Of a stretch of DNA of 64,000 bases, positions 50,001 through 63,318 are shown piece after piece. The position numbers were made by a program, and so were the translations under genes. Within the stretch, counting starts at the first letter, position 1. Every line of letters begins with the position of its first letter. Under the pieces are notes generated by a model, which had not been told where the DNA came from, did not search any database, and was given only the letters and a program-made list of their open reading frames with translations. Source of the stretch: Polydactylus sextarius (Eukaryota > Chordata > Actinopteri > Polynemidae); assembly GCA_016801845.1 (NCBI GenBank), contig CM028906.1:14243001-14307000 (forward strand). Direction: 5' to 3'.

Positions 50001-51945
50001 CTCTGTGCTAATTAGCACGGTGAACATAAAACATTGTGAACACTGTACCTGATAGACACCAACATGTTAGCATCAACAATTTGAATATGTTAGTATTTAG
50101 TTTTACCACAAAGGCTCGCTGTGTCTTACAGAGCTCTTACTTTGAGTGTAGCTTGTTTAGGAATGACGTTGCCATAGTACTTGTGAAACCTGGCTGGACT
50201 CTTTTTACCCTTTGTTTAACAGGTTGATTTATCACATATACTGAATTTAATCAGCTGACAGGGCTGTATGAAATCACAAAAATCTCATATCCTCATGTTG
50301 CCAGATATTATGGGTGTTTGTTGTAACAGCAGCTCTCTTTCCATCCACTGAATCTGGGGTTTGTTTTCAGCACTTGATTTCACTTTTGTGGTTCTCCAAA
50401 ACTCTTTGACGTGATTCGGTCCCAGGTGGTAGGAGAGGTTTGTGCCTTTTAGCATCAAAGTACTGCTTTCTGGTCTTTGACAGACTTTTCATACCACTGT
50501 GTCCATGTGACTCGTTTTGTCTCGACTGCACAGAGTTCTATTCCGTGTCACGTTGACTTTCCTTCATATTTGTTTATGTTTCCTTCATGAAAATTTCCTG
50601 CCTACATCCGTTCCGTGTGAAAGAGTGCAAAGTGCTGTACAAATAACAAAAATATTTCTATGAAGAGTGCGATTAGGGTCACAACTAAGCAAACAACAGA
50701 GAATAACAAGACACAATAGATGTTTTTTCTGTGGTCATGATAGGAGAATAGTTTACAGGCCTTTAATGTCATTGTATTATGAAAGCTTCATTAAACCAAA
50801 TGGTCAGTCAAACGCAATGAAGTCAGGTTAGGTTGACACAAAAGCCACAATACACTGAAAGCAGAGCAATTTAAACTTAAACTGCAAACTGTTTATATTG
50901 TTCTGCTTTTATTGCACTGTTAACTTAAGCTTGAATAGCACCAGGCACCAGTATTTACTTTGTCACACCTTGTTATGTTAAACATCTCCAGTGTACTGTC
51001 AATATTGAAAAAAAATGTGGATGTGTTGGACTAACATCTCTGTATGAATGCCACTATTTTGGGAAGACTATATAGTACATTTAACAGTTATGTATGGTAA
51101 AGTTCGGGTCCATAAATTATGACCTGTCCGGATCTTTTGTAACAATCTGCTATCGTGTATCTGTTTGGCTTCATAGCCTTCAAGGAGCAGACAGCACCAT
51201 TTCATTTCAGCGGAGTTGTGATATTGTGATGATGCTCTTACTGCAAGGAATATTAAGAAGAATACAACAAAGAAATAATAATAATAACACAGGAAATGAT
51301 GTTGTTAGATACGTATGCCACTGCTGAATTTAAGGTATTACACAGTCATTTCACTCTCTCCTTTTGTTTCCCTTGCAGTCTGTGGTCCCAGCATCGACAT
51401 TGGCAATGACATCAGTGAATTCAAGCGTTTAGAGAACTGCACAGTGGTGGAAGGATCCTTGCAGATCCTCCTCATCGGTGACAAAAACAACAACAATGTC
51501 AACCAGGAAGTGTTCCGGTCCCTTAGCTTCCCCAAGTTAACCATGATCACTGACTACCTGCTGCTATTCCGAGTGTCTGGCCTTGACAGCCTGAGCACGC
51601 TCTTCCCCAACCTCGCCGTCATCCGCGGACGCAACCTCTTCTACAACTACGCACTGGTGATCTTCGAGATGACCAGCCTGAAGGACATCGGGCTGTACAA
51701 CCTGAGGAACATCACTCGCGGCTCCATCCGTATCGAGAAGAACCCCGAGCTCTGCTACCTGGACTCCATCGACTGGTCCCTCATCATGGATGCCGAGTTC
51801 AACAATTACATCGCCGGGAACAAGCAGTCGAAGGAGTGCAGCGATGTTTGCCCAGGCATCATGGAGAACAACCCCCAGTGCAGAAAAACCATGTCCAACA
51901 ACAACTACAACTACCGCTGCTGGAATTCCAATCACTGCCAGAAAG
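44063..51945 (+). CDS. igf1r: Insulin-like growth factor 1 receptor, coding exons 1-2 (partial)
   Basis: Exon 1 is 44063-44153 (30 residues plus one base): a basic N-terminus and hydrophobic signal peptide around LTLFWGLMLGLSS, ending Ala-Glu. Donor GTAAGT, intron 1 of 7.2 kb, acceptor CCTTGCAG at 51378. Exon 2, 51379-51945, encodes the L1 ligand-binding domain and the start of the Cys-rich region: ICGPSIDI, RLENCTVVEG, LLLFRVSGLDSL, LFYNYALVIFEM, GLYNLRNITRG, WSLIMDAEFNNYI, NYRCW, ending CQK plus one base before GTAAGA. IGF1R-type rather than insulin-receptor-type residues (MTSLKDIGLYNLRNITRG, NYNYRCW) decide the call. The L1 domain has about seven extra residues in an Asn-rich stretch (GDKNNNNVNQEV) relative to human. 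It is a receptor tyrosine kinase for IGF1/2; the remaining exons lie beyond the window. Confidence 0.96.
48531..48758. mobile_element. MITE-like element with 10-bp terminal inverted repeats
   Basis: CCATAGACTG at 48531-48540 and its exact reverse complement CAGTCTATGG at 48749-48758 bracket 228 bases with no coding capacity. 'ccatagactgtatata' and 'actgcgcagtctatgg' recur in fish genomes as I remember them. No clear target-site duplication seen, so true ends may differ. Confidence 0.55.
49830..50150. repeat. Dispersed teleost repeat in igf1r intron 1
   Basis: Ordered motifs 'ggctcccaaaggatgaatcc', 'gtgaaatgtctcgacagc', 'gctaatgacattcccatcag', 'gtgctaattagcac' and 'accaacatgttagcatc' match a long, very abundant percomorph repeat that I recognise but cannot name. 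A fragment of the same family is at 21840-21950. Confidence 0.65.
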
Positions 51946-52511
51946 GTAAGAAGACGCATGAAATCTCAGCAGGGATTGGACATGCAAATCGATTGAGCAG
52001 ACAGTCTGCTCTTTGGCCCGATTTGTGTAGATGATATGAATTTGAGAGTATAATAAACACAACCCTGTACATGGCTGAGGCCTGCTACCTGTCACTTTTG
52101 CTGTTGTATGTGTGATGCAGGGAGGGAGGAAAGCAGTGGGTTTTGCATGTTGTTTTGCATGATTGACTTGTTTGCAGATCTCTGATGTAGTATATTTCAG
52201 GTGTTTATTCAAGTATGAAGAAAGTTCATCTCCATGTGTCTCACCCTCTGTCGTCTGAATTACTGCTCCTTTTCATCATTTTAATATGATATTATTAATA
52301 CTATTAATACTTGTCCAAAGGAGAAAATGTAAACACAGTTATCCATTGAATCCATTTAACTTGAACTCTAAATCAAAAGTTCAGATTTGCTCAGTATAAA
52401 TTTACCATTTGACCTTTTCCATAGAAGGAAAATTGCACACAGCTCAGCAGTTACAACTGTGTAGCATAAGGTGATCAGGTGGTGGTGGAAAGTCTTTACA
52501 AACATTTCAAC

Positions 52512-52689
52512 CTGTGACACACAAGTATCTCTTCGACAATCTGGAAAGGGAAGTGATAGCGACCTCGCGAGCGCGCTCCTGGATCAAAGGATCCTCAGTG
52601 AGGTGCACAGATGAGGCTTCACACCGTCTCTGTTTCTTCCGTGCCCTTGTGGACTTGGGTTTTGCTGCAACCTCGGTGACAACATGTCC
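52512..52689 (-). other. Unassigned exon-like open segment in igf1r intron 2
   Basis: On the minus strand, ATTTTGCAG precedes base 52689 and GTCACAG|GTTGAA follows base 52512, giving 178 bases open throughout in one frame. The product is basic (AAKPKSTRARKKQRR) followed by an acidic/helical part (TEDPLIQERAREV). The segment is GC-richer than the intron around it. The plus strand is also open here, which weakens the case. Protein not recognised; could be a nested antisense gene, a decayed exon or chance. Confidence 0.25.
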
Positions 52690-55233
52690 CTGCAAAATCA
52701 TGAGCAGCACTGATGCCTTTCTTTTGGGGGCAGAGGGACACGCAAGCCTCCGTGTGCAGCATTTATTCACCCAGGGTTGCCTCATCTACTTCTGTCCTCT
52801 CTTCGGTGTTTGATGAAACCAAAGAATGTCAATAAACCTGCAGTCAACACAACAGCTCTTTTCACAGTCTTATTAAGCTTTTACTAATTGTAGTTATTTA
52901 ATATTGCAATGACAGATTTAAGTTTGTGTTAATTTCACAAGTTTTGTATGAAATATGGTAAAATGATCGCAGGTTTTGGTGTCACTCATTTGTTAGATCA
53001 CCAGTCCAAACAGGGATCATGGGCAGACGATGTATAAAGGATGTTCTTCTCTGCTCAGATGACATGTTTGATATTTTGGATCATGCTTCCAGAGGTGCTG
53101 TGCTCTCCTTGATATCACAATAGTGGTATACTTCACTGAATTTAGTGGCTTTACATCGTCCTTTGCATGTGACACACCTGTTTCGATGAGAATGCAGAGG
53201 TCTGGCTCTCTTTTCTTTCTCCTCTAAAAAACCTGTCCACCGTGTCATATACACTGCTCGCTGTTAGAGTGCAGGTATAACCCTCACTGTAAAGTGACTT
53301 TGTAATACTGATCAAGGCTCACAGTATAGTGGCCATAGGGGGCCGCCTACACAGGATATTAGGTGGCCACTTTTAAAGTAACTTTTAGTGGCCCTGGGCC
53401 ATCGGGCTACAGTTAATGACAAACTCTGTATTTAATTTCTGTGAGGTATGTTTTACACAGAGAATGCAGTTCGTCCAGTTTGTGCTTCCCTGTAAGTTCA
53501 TAAAATCTGACCTGCCATGTGTTTTTTTTTTTTTTAATCACCTATTGCTGATTTCAGCCTCTCTGTCATAACACCTAACATATAACAGTAACATCACCCA
53601 CAATTTAACATAAGACAGCAACCTACAATGCAACATTTCGTGCTTATTACCCAGCCGAGGCCGGAAAATCAGCAATCAGCGTTAGTCGGCTAAATTTTTG
53701 AACAGCTTGCAAGGTCCTGACATTGCTCCATCAGTGTGTCGATGTGCGTGGAGAATCATGACTTTTCTACGTGTTTAATATTGCTGTCATACAAAGGAGT
53801 ATGAGCAAACACTTGCTATCGAGTGTCAACATTTGTTCGCATAAACATACAAAAAATTTCTTGTGTTTTAGATTGTTTAACTGCCGTAACACGGTGTAGC
53901 CTACCGCATTTCTTTCAGAAGAGGCAGTGGTTCACATATCGAGGTGGCAGTCAGCCCTCCGGCTTCGATTCAAATGTTCTCACCTGCCTAAACAAACTGA
54001 TTTAAAGGAGTACGTGCTTCCGAATTTAATTAAACTACCCCAAGCACAATGAGTGTGAAGTCTCCCTTTAATTTTATGTTTACGACTGCAGTGTTTTAGA
54101 TGACTTGTTTTGCTGCTGTGTTTCAGACGATGTGTTTTGGCTGACTTAGTGTGTGTGTCTGGCTGAATTGTTTCCCTGGTGACTGGCGCCTCGCTGCAGA
54201 CTCAGCATGTTGATGTTTTCAGTCTTGTGACATAAAACTGTCGCAGGATTGGCCTTGATCGCATGCATGTGCGCGCACACATACATCAGTCACCATGCGC
54301 ACACACACACTCGTAGCACAGATGGGGGGAGAGTTGCAGGGAGGCACACATGTAAACAGGCAAATTACAGAGATGCAAATATGTCTGACATAAACACACA
54401 CACGCCTGGCCTGGTTAGTGGGTTGCTGGAGTGGCAGTGTAGGCTCGGTGGAAAAGAAATCTGGAGGTGGAATATGTTGGAGGATGGAGGATGATCTAGG
54501 GGGCGTCAAGCAGAGGAGCAGAACTCTGTAGTATTTATCACTTCTATCATCAATAGAAAAACACTATGGAGTCGACGATAAAATCCATGTTGGTGTTGGT
54601 GCAAACACACAGTTAATCCATTCAGAAGCAAGGATGTTTGTCATTTGATAAGATCCAGATCATGTAACCAGTCATCATATAGGAGGTGACCTAGTGTGTC
54701 TACAATGTGTCATGTCTGGAGTTGTTTTCACACCAGGAAATAGCTGCATGTATATTACATTTAAAATGCTGGTTATTTTTGTGACCATGCGCGTCCACTT
54801 TCAATGTCAATCAACCAAGCTGCACCTCACATGTCATCAGTGAACGTTAATCAGATGTAATATTTTTTACTGTGTGAGACTTATTGTTTCAAATTTCACT
54901 TATCTTATTGTCATAGCTTGAAGGTTGAGACTTCCTGGACTTGAGGCCATAAAATACATTTATACTTTTTTTGTTTTTTTTAAATAATCTGACTGATAGA
55001 AAATATTGACTTTAAGGGGTTTTTGTGTGTGTCTACCAGTTGCACAAGCAGCCACTGGTAAGGAGGTCAAGTGTAACAGCACTGCACAGATACAGCACAG
55101 TTTCTCCTGGTAAGATGCCATCATTCTGTCTCCACTCTGTTGAGTCTAGACTAAAACATGTTGTTTTTCAGAGGGTGGGGTGGTGAAGGACAGGAAATAG
55201 ATTTGAATATTATTTTTAAATAGCCAACAACTA

Positions 55234-55413
55234 ATGCTAAATACCTTGGATGGTAGTTCTTCTATTACCCTGACAGCTGCCGCTACTACTGTTTCTCGTA
55301 CTACGACCTCGACTATGAAGCCATCGGTTGTTACTGCTGCTACAACTACGACTGCTTTTATTACTACTGCTACTTCTCCCACTAAGATTACAAACGTTAC
55401 TTCTACCGCTTAA
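55234..55413 (+). repeat. Degenerate ACT/GCT trinucleotide region
   Basis: Imperfect ACT/GCT/TCT triplets dominate about 160 bases. In the plus frame from 55234 they read as a 59-residue Thr/Ala/Ser-rich open frame (TAAATT, TTATSPTKITNVTSTA). Most likely an aged trinucleotide microsatellite. Confidence 0.5.
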
Positions 55414-57860
55414 TGCAATTAACACTACTGCACGCTCAAGTGCTGGGCCCACACTTGTTAGCAGCTGTATGATGAGTCAAACTGACATCTGTTGTACTCT
55501 TAGTTAACTGGTGCCAGCACACTTTGCATGTTGCTTGGGTGAAACACGTTTTTCTTCTTTTAATTTCATGAGTTATAAAGTTTCAGGAGGCTTCACTTTT
55601 GCCGCAAAGCCTCATGTTTGCAGTTTGTCTCGAGCCATATCTCAGAATTAGGAATTGATGCAAACACCTGGTATTAAACGGTTTCCCCGGGGCTAGAATA
55701 TTGAATACTACAGTCAATAATTCAGCTGATTTAATATTAATATTACTAAGTTCTGATGTTATCTGATTTACTCTCAGAAGTAGAGAAATTAGGGAAACTG
55801 ATTTCCTTTTTTATTATTGTTACATAAAATTTATCCTGTATATTTTATTGCAACAGCGCTGTTTCTGATTCCGACTTTTATCTATGTTGTATTTTCACTA
55901 AACTCAATCCAGAAGAGTGGGCAACAGATGGTTGCTTCTCACTCTCTCTCCGTTTCTCTCTCACACACGCACACACACACCCTGCTTTTATTGACATTCA
56001 CCCAGTGAGCTTTACATGCAAACGCGTTGTCACATCTCAATAGAGTTTACGTTGACGATACTCGTTGCCATAAGTGATTTACATTTAAGGGCGGAAACAA
56101 TCTGTGGAAAGATCAAGCAAACGGCCATCACACACAGGTGGAGAAATGCAGCAGAGTTTCTAGTTCATCTGCTGTTGCTCCAGCTATGTTTTGTAGCCCG
56201 GAGCCTACACTCAAGAGTTAACTGAATCATATGAACATGGGTTAATGATTAAAAGTGACCATTAGCCAGACGAATGTTGGGGGTACATTCATAAATTCAA
56301 CCTGAAACATTCGTTAAGAAATTCAGTTTAAGATCCTTCAGAGCGTGTTCAGAATGAGTAAAAGAAAGAGTAAAAAAAAGACTGTCAAAGAAAAAGTATT
56401 TACTTTTTTTTGCTTTTGTTAAAGTTGCAAAACAAATAAAAACGACCATGTCTTATCACATGTGCCTAACTGGTGTTGCTCTATGCCACTTTAATTTCTT
56501 TAGCAAGTTTTTTTTTTTTTTTTTATTACATTTGTCTTAAATTACCACATCCCAAAATGTAGTTGATGGTAGTGATTTGTTCAAATTATTCTGTTGCAGT
56601 TTGACACTTGAGAATGTACATGAGAAAATAAAGTAATGCTAATTCTTCACTTCTGTTTTATTTATTGTTTTAGTAAAAACAGTAAAGAGAACTCTAGAGA
56701 GAAGAGAGTATAGTTTAATGGTTTAATGTCATATTAAATGAAAGTAGCTGTGCCATTCAGATTTTAATTTTCCCCTCTGCACTCAGAAACTGAACAACTG
56801 AACGTGTGTGTTCCGGGCTGGTATGTTTACGTTCTGTTCGTATCTTCCTATCTGAGAAATTGACATGTTTTGTTAACTCAATTTGAATAAACTAAATATA
56901 GTAGAAGTGGAAAACGACCCCTGTGAAGATGCATAAGCAGTCTAGCGGGCTCCAGAGGGAGTGTGTCAGCCAGGGCAAATGGGCCATCAGTAGTTGCTGC
57001 CGCTGCCTTAAAACAGAATTGATCTCAGACAGCATGAGCTCTACTGCTCTCACTGCAGAGACTGCATTGTTGTGCTATTTATTAGGCGGTTTATTGGAGA
57101 AGTCTGGTGGTAGTAAAGCTAGGCTTCATTAAAGCGAGGAAGGCCGATAGCTGAGTGTTTGAGCTGGCTGACCGAACGCGGCTGATTTCCTCAAGGTGTT
57201 GTCAGGGCGGCTCCTGCAACCGCAGATCTCAGGCTGCCAACAAGTATGCTGCACAATCCTGTGTGTTAGTAGTATGTAGCAATAAAACGGTCAAACCTGG
57301 CTCTGCTGTATGAGAAGTCAAGTTTATTTGTTTGATTTTGATATCAGGGCCGGTGAAAGCTGTGGCTATAAAGCACCATATTATCATTATTGTTATTTGT
57401 ACATCTCTGATAACGGTCTGAATCAAGCTACCGTAATCTTATCGAGGATCTGTTGTTTTAATGTGTGTTTTGCTCAAAGCCCTTTATGCTGTGCTGACAT
57501 GAAAGTCAACCTTGTATTTTAGGGGTATTTTATTTCCAGAGTCAGTCATTCATCAGATCAATAAATGACAGAGGGGAAAAGTGATAACCTTGTTTGTGTT
57601 GAGTTAATATAAAGGACATGCTTTCAGCCTGAACTCATTCATAAAACTGTAACAGGGAAAAGAGGGTTGAAAGACTCTTTCCTTCTCTGGGAAAGTTTTT
57701 TTTTTTTTTTTTTAGTCATCGTGGCGGGGGCTGCATTCTCCTGTGTTTACTTCCCTCTTTTGTTTTTTTGGAAGCTGGTTTGGGTGTTTTGTCTCGTTCA
57801 TAACTCATAGGCTTCTTCTAAAGAGAGCCATGTCCGTGCATGCTGGGACGCAAACACACT

Positions 57861-57881
57861 GTCTCTCTCTCTTTCTCTCTC

Positions 57882-57934
<53 letters not shown>

Positions 57935-57950
57935 TCTCTCTCTCTCTTTC
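57861..57950. repeat. (CT)n microsatellite
   Basis: Long CT-dinucleotide run with a few interruptions; the Ser/Leu and Glu/Arg frames over it are artefacts. Confidence 0.95.
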
Positions 57951-58798
57951 AAACACACAAACCCGCACACACGCTCACACATTGAACAGCATGGGGGATG
58001 TTTTTCCGGTGCTTTGTATGGTTTGAGGAGATGAAAGCACATCATTAAAGTACAAAGTAGGTCTTCTGGGATTTACTGGAAGGAATTTTTGTCTTTTGTT
58101 AACCCCTGGCTGAAGGGATTACACATTAAACTGGGAAAATTGTCTTCAGGGTTGTTGTTTAGTTTGCCACTAGATTAATTTAGCGTACGTGACATGTCAG
58201 TGTTTGCTCATTTAGTCATTTAGCTGACGTTTTCCTGATGTGTCAGTGGACCTCTTGCATTAATATTCTCAGTATACACGGTAATGTGCATGTGTCGAGA
58301 CCTGCGGTTTAATTAAGCTAAGCCGGAGTCATTATTTTACTGAGGTATTACAACTAGAGATAAGAATCATTCGCGGAAGCAAATTTCTAAACTCAGTGCC
58401 CCTATTTGTAGGGTTTTAAAGTTTCTGACTTTGGCAACTTCCAGCAGCAGGGGAAAAAAAGACAAGCAGCTGCATATGCAGCTCCCCTCCTCACCCACGC
58501 CAAGTTACCAACTTTTTTTTTTCTGGGGGTGATGAGTATCAGAATACCTCTAAAAAGTCTGCTTGTTAAATATTTCATTAGAAAAATATAAAGCTTTGTG
58601 TGTTTACACCCTCTGTTTTTACAGTAACAAGTAGCACTGTGCTTTTTTTTTGTTTTTTGTTTTTTTTTTTGCAAATGCTGAACTCATACTGCAGCCTCAG
58701 TGAAACCGTGCATGTTAGCTGACATGTACGAAACACAATATCAGCTGTCTCACAGGAAAAACACTTCTGTGAATGTGAAAGAGCTAAAGTGAGTCCAG

Positions 58799-58842
58799 CA
58801 GAGAGAGAGAGACAGCGAGCGAGAGAGAGAGAGTGAGAGTGT
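58799..58842. repeat. (GA)n microsatellite
   Basis: Interrupted GA repeats. Confidence 0.9.
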
Positions 58843-60103
58843 GTCGTGGACTCTGGCCTAGTCCCCCACCACCCCCTCCCGCTCCTGTCTGTTTTCTGGT
58901 TGGTTTTGGATGTGGTATATCCAGTGTTTATTTACGCAGTGCTTCTCTAGTGCTAAATGTGAAGCCATTTTTAAACCTATATTTTCTTAATGTGAACTAG
59001 ACTTTTCTCAGTTTCTGTCTTGCCGGTGTTTTTTGGGGGAAGGAATTTCAGAAGTGAACCACCTCTGCTGTACTTGACCTCTCAGCATGTTTGAGACAAG
59101 GTAGATGGTATGTAGGTGTTGATTTGTGCTATAAGGTGATGAATTTTATTTTTGGACTGAGATATGGTTCAGCAGACATAGTTACTGCAGTGCCTCCAGA
59201 ACCAGTTGATGATTTCCACTTGCTTCATACGCGTTCACTGCTCGACTACTGCATATTCTCTCATCCCTTTAGCTGAGGGCCACGTATCCAATTCAGGCGT
59301 ATCACAGTACAGGTCTTCACAAGTGCACTTGGAATTGAGCTTCAACCTGGATCCTAAGTCAGTTAGTCAGTTAGTCTGTTACTCGGTCTAACTGTGTCAG
59401 GAAAGTTTTTGTGTTACTTTGAGTGAAGTGATAGTCTGTCCAATACTCAGAGGAGGGTATTGGTGATCATACTAGATCACCAGTGTGACAGTATTTCTTC
59501 CAGTGCTCCCTATGGACCTCTAGCTGAATCCCCATTTACACAGAAATTATACTATAATGCTGTATAGGCAATACATTATAGGACATACATCCCTTTTCCT
59601 CCATCTTAGCAGATCTGACAGGGGCCAAAATCAAACATTGTACAAGCCAAGTAAATAGTTCATAAAGACGATTTCTGTTATTTTAGGTTGCTTGTATCTC
59701 ACTGATGTATGTTCAAGTTTGCATTTTTCCAACATTTTTGGTTTTATTCAGTTAGTGGACGCTATAAAAACTGGGTGAAATTTCATGTTTGACAGATGAG
59801 ATTGACTTGCAGCTGGTCGGGCGAGCAGCTTTGATGCCGCAGCTCTTCCCAAGCACTATAGTAAAAAGTCCGTCTCTAAACACGCTTTATGTTTGCACAA
59901 AGGGAGGATTTGAAGGCGTGTCGACCACCTTTATATACGGTTATTGTCTGTGACACAGCAGCCTTGACATTTCCATCACTGTTGCTTGTTGAAATTAATT
60001 CACAGTGTATCGTGTTGCCGCTTTCCTGTAAGGATTTGAGTAGGCTGAAAACATTGTGTATTAGGTCTATTCAGGCAGTGTGTGCTTGTGTGCTCTCATT
60101 CTT

Positions 60104-60107
<4 letters not shown>

Positions 60108-60164
<57 letters not shown>
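60108..60164. repeat. (AT)n microsatellite
   Basis: Nearly pure AT run of about 57 bases; the Tyr-Ile frame over it is an artefact. Confidence 0.95.
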
Positions 60165-60167
<3 letters not shown>

Positions 60168-63100
60168 TCAACATAGGCAGTCCATTTTGTATCAAGCACA
60201 AAGTTGCAAAAAATTAGTTTTACATTTGTATATTTTATAAGTTTATAATTTTTATAACATCACTGTCTTTGCTATTAACTATAGAAGATAGTGAGAGAAC
60301 ACCTTGCAGCCACGTATGCTTTCTGTTATGTATCATAGCAAATCATGATACATTAATAAGCATTTCAGTGTGACAAAGTGACAAAACTGATCGTGAGTCA
60401 GTGATTGGACACGAAACAGGTTTCAGGATATCCACAGCACCGGTGTGTTATTTAGAAGCGATTTTTATTTAGAAAGGAAAGAGTGAAGTAAATGAATGGA
60501 TGACTTTTTGATGCACTGAGGCAGTGAGAGTGTTGATGGATACACCGCAGCTCGGCACTGAGGCTTTTGTTGTTCCACAAGGTTGTTGGCGAGATTTCAC
60601 TGACGTCACTCGGCGTTTCATTAAGTTCAAACATTCTTCGTCTGTATTTTTTCTAAAAGTGATTTAGGTTGTGCAGTGTAAGTGGAGGACTAGGGTTTAT
60701 AATACCACTGCACAGGTCTATCTCCTGATACACATACAAGATTAAAACAGAACCTGAAGCAGTGTATACTGCAGAGTACATGCTGACACATATACAGAAG
60801 AGCCATATGTAGGAACAGCACAGATCACACCAAGACCGTGTACTTTATAGTGAATACATTATGTAAGGCAACAGGGGAGAGGGTGGAGGTGATTTTGTTC
60901 AGAGTAAGTGAAAGTGAGAGGATCCCAGCTCCAGCAGAGAGGTCGTATTATCCAGACAGTCTGACTTGTGTGGGCCAGTACTCATGGTTTAAGGAGTCTC
61001 GGTGACTGTTAGATCCTGCTGATGTTCGGAGCTATGATTAGCTCCTTACCATAATGTTCTGAGTACAGACACCCACTCTTTTACTTGATACACACAATTG
61101 TCTGGAGTTTGGTGGAGCTAGCTTTTGGATAATGTGGTTGGTATCCAGCCCTGAAAGCGAAAGAGAAATTATCGCAAATACGTCCCCGAGGACCAAAGCT
61201 GGAGACATAAAATTCATTTTGTGCTTTTGGGAAATCACCTTAAAATGCGATAATTTTACTAAACATATACCTGCCTTCATTTTTACCCAGAAGTACTTAA
61301 ATTTCCACTAAATCTGATTACTGTTTTATGTCTGTGGGTGTGTTAAACTCTCTGTGGTCAGTCACAAAGGGAAATGGCCTGTTAGACCTACTTGGCACAA
61401 ACAAACACTTTGTAATAGTGCTGCCTAATAACTATTACTGCAGGAGGATTTATTAAAATAAACACGGCATTGCCCACGCATGACTTGGCTGTGCCTAGCT
61501 CTATTTTTAGAGGGTTCAGCAGTATTATATATAAGTCACCATGTTGACTGTGTATCTACTAGTAGTTGATGCAACCAGCCCTTTGTTTGGAATCAATAGC
61601 TTTGGAAATCAGACTATTACAGCAGTATTTGGTCAAACTAGTACTGTGCCCTTTCAAAAAACATGTTTGTTATACCCATAATAGTTCAGTGTTTTGATCA
61701 GTCATCTAATTGAAATGTCACAACTGTGTGTATTAAAATATTACCACTGCTACCACTAATAATAGACCGTATTTGTCAGAGATCCGATCAAAAAGTACCA
61801 GATTACAAAAGTCAAAAGTATTTTACCACGTTGTACCTAATAAGATTGGTAAGCAAGTGTAGGTTAATTTAGTTACTGATCTAGATCATTTCATCAATGG
61901 AAAAATACAGCGAAGAAAATCACTGGCAAATGCATTGGCAAGGAAAATATTCGAAACAACATTAGCCTGTAATGTTACTTTATGCCATTTTCTATTTCGT
62001 ATGTGATCATTAAAGGAAACAGAAAATATACAATATGCAAATAACAGCATTAGAATACAGATAGTGTAGTGTCACGTTACCATAGCAGCGAGGGTTACTT
62101 GTTCTACGTGGTAATAATTCCAGTCTGTCGTGCTTGGTGAGGGTAAAAAGAAGGTAAAATACTGCTGCTACTTCAACGACAATGTGTACCACTGCACTGT
62201 TTTTTCTTAAATATGTCCAATGCTACAGCTTGTTTTCCTGACCAGGTGAAGCCATCTTTGTGACACGCTGGTGCCATAATCAAAGATTTCCTTCATGCGA
62301 ATGCATTGTCCCAATAATGTTTCTCTTTTTCATATTTCATGAGATCTATTCATCTATTTAAAAAAAAAAACAACTTGACGGCTAACATTGCACTTCCTCT
62401 GGTCGTCAGGAATACGTACATAAAGTTTGAAGTTGATCAAAAGACCAGCTGTTGAGAAAATCAAAGGGAGCGAAGACTGAGGGAGAGAGAGAGAGAGGGA
62501 GGCAGAGATTTCATCATTTATCAGTAGGATGATCCTTGAGAAAATGTAGGTCAAACTTACTCTTTTTGTTAGCAATCAGTAAAATGTCACAATTAAAGAC
62601 GATGATCTCGTCCTCTGGGAATTGCAGTAACAGTTTTATTGTCTTCATCCACTCCAGACATTGTGAAGTTATTGATCATTACTACTAATCACGATGTGTG
62701 ATGAGACACAACTAGTCATGCACCCCTTACCCTGACCTAGAACCCGGAGGCTGTCAGAGCTGGTAATTATAGGGACTGCTTTGTAAACCAGGCACATCCA
62801 TGACTACTTTTAGTGAACAGTCACACCCATCCCTGGAATTCCTGGAAGAGAACATTACTGGTTTGGCTGTGTTGAAGTGCCTACTGTAATTATGTGGCCT
62901 TTAATTGGGCTCTGTTAACACCGTCAGATTGAGATGAGCTGTGACCAGGGACTGAGATGAGTCTCTTGTTTGTGGATTTGAGGCTGGTTGGATTTGGTCA
63001 GAATAGTTTATGTTTTCTTATAAAGGGTCATTTTTTGATAATTTCACTTTGCCGTGATCAGAGGAGGAAAAAAAAATAACAATGAAAGAGAGAAAATGAA

Positions 63101-63297
63101 GAAAACGAACTCGGGGATATTCTGCATCTTTTCTGTTAGTCAGTAATACAACACGCTCCATATTGTATCAAAAAGAACTAAAAAATTAATAGTTTTAACT
63201 TTTATTCATTGATAATTCTGTTTGTTCTTTTGTTCCTCACCCACTATAGCAGCATTGAGAGGGAGAGAAGTGGCATGAAGTGTTGTGCCACTTTTAA

Positions 63298-63318
63298 CAC
63301 ACACACACACGCACACAG
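63298..63318. repeat. (AC)n microsatellite
   Basis: Short AC run with one G interruption. Confidence 0.85.

Larger units (their letters stand above)
44154..51378 (+). other. igf1r intron 1
   Basis: 7.2 kb intron. It contains a 126-residue minus-strand open frame (45336-45716, not recognised), a MITE-like element (48531-48758) and a dispersed fish repeat (49830-50150). No exon supported. Confidence 0.8.

Noticed and set aside
51564..51959. 131-codon minus-strand frame
   Set aside because: Antisense shadow of igf1r exon 2, Val-rich as expected from reversed GC-rich codons.
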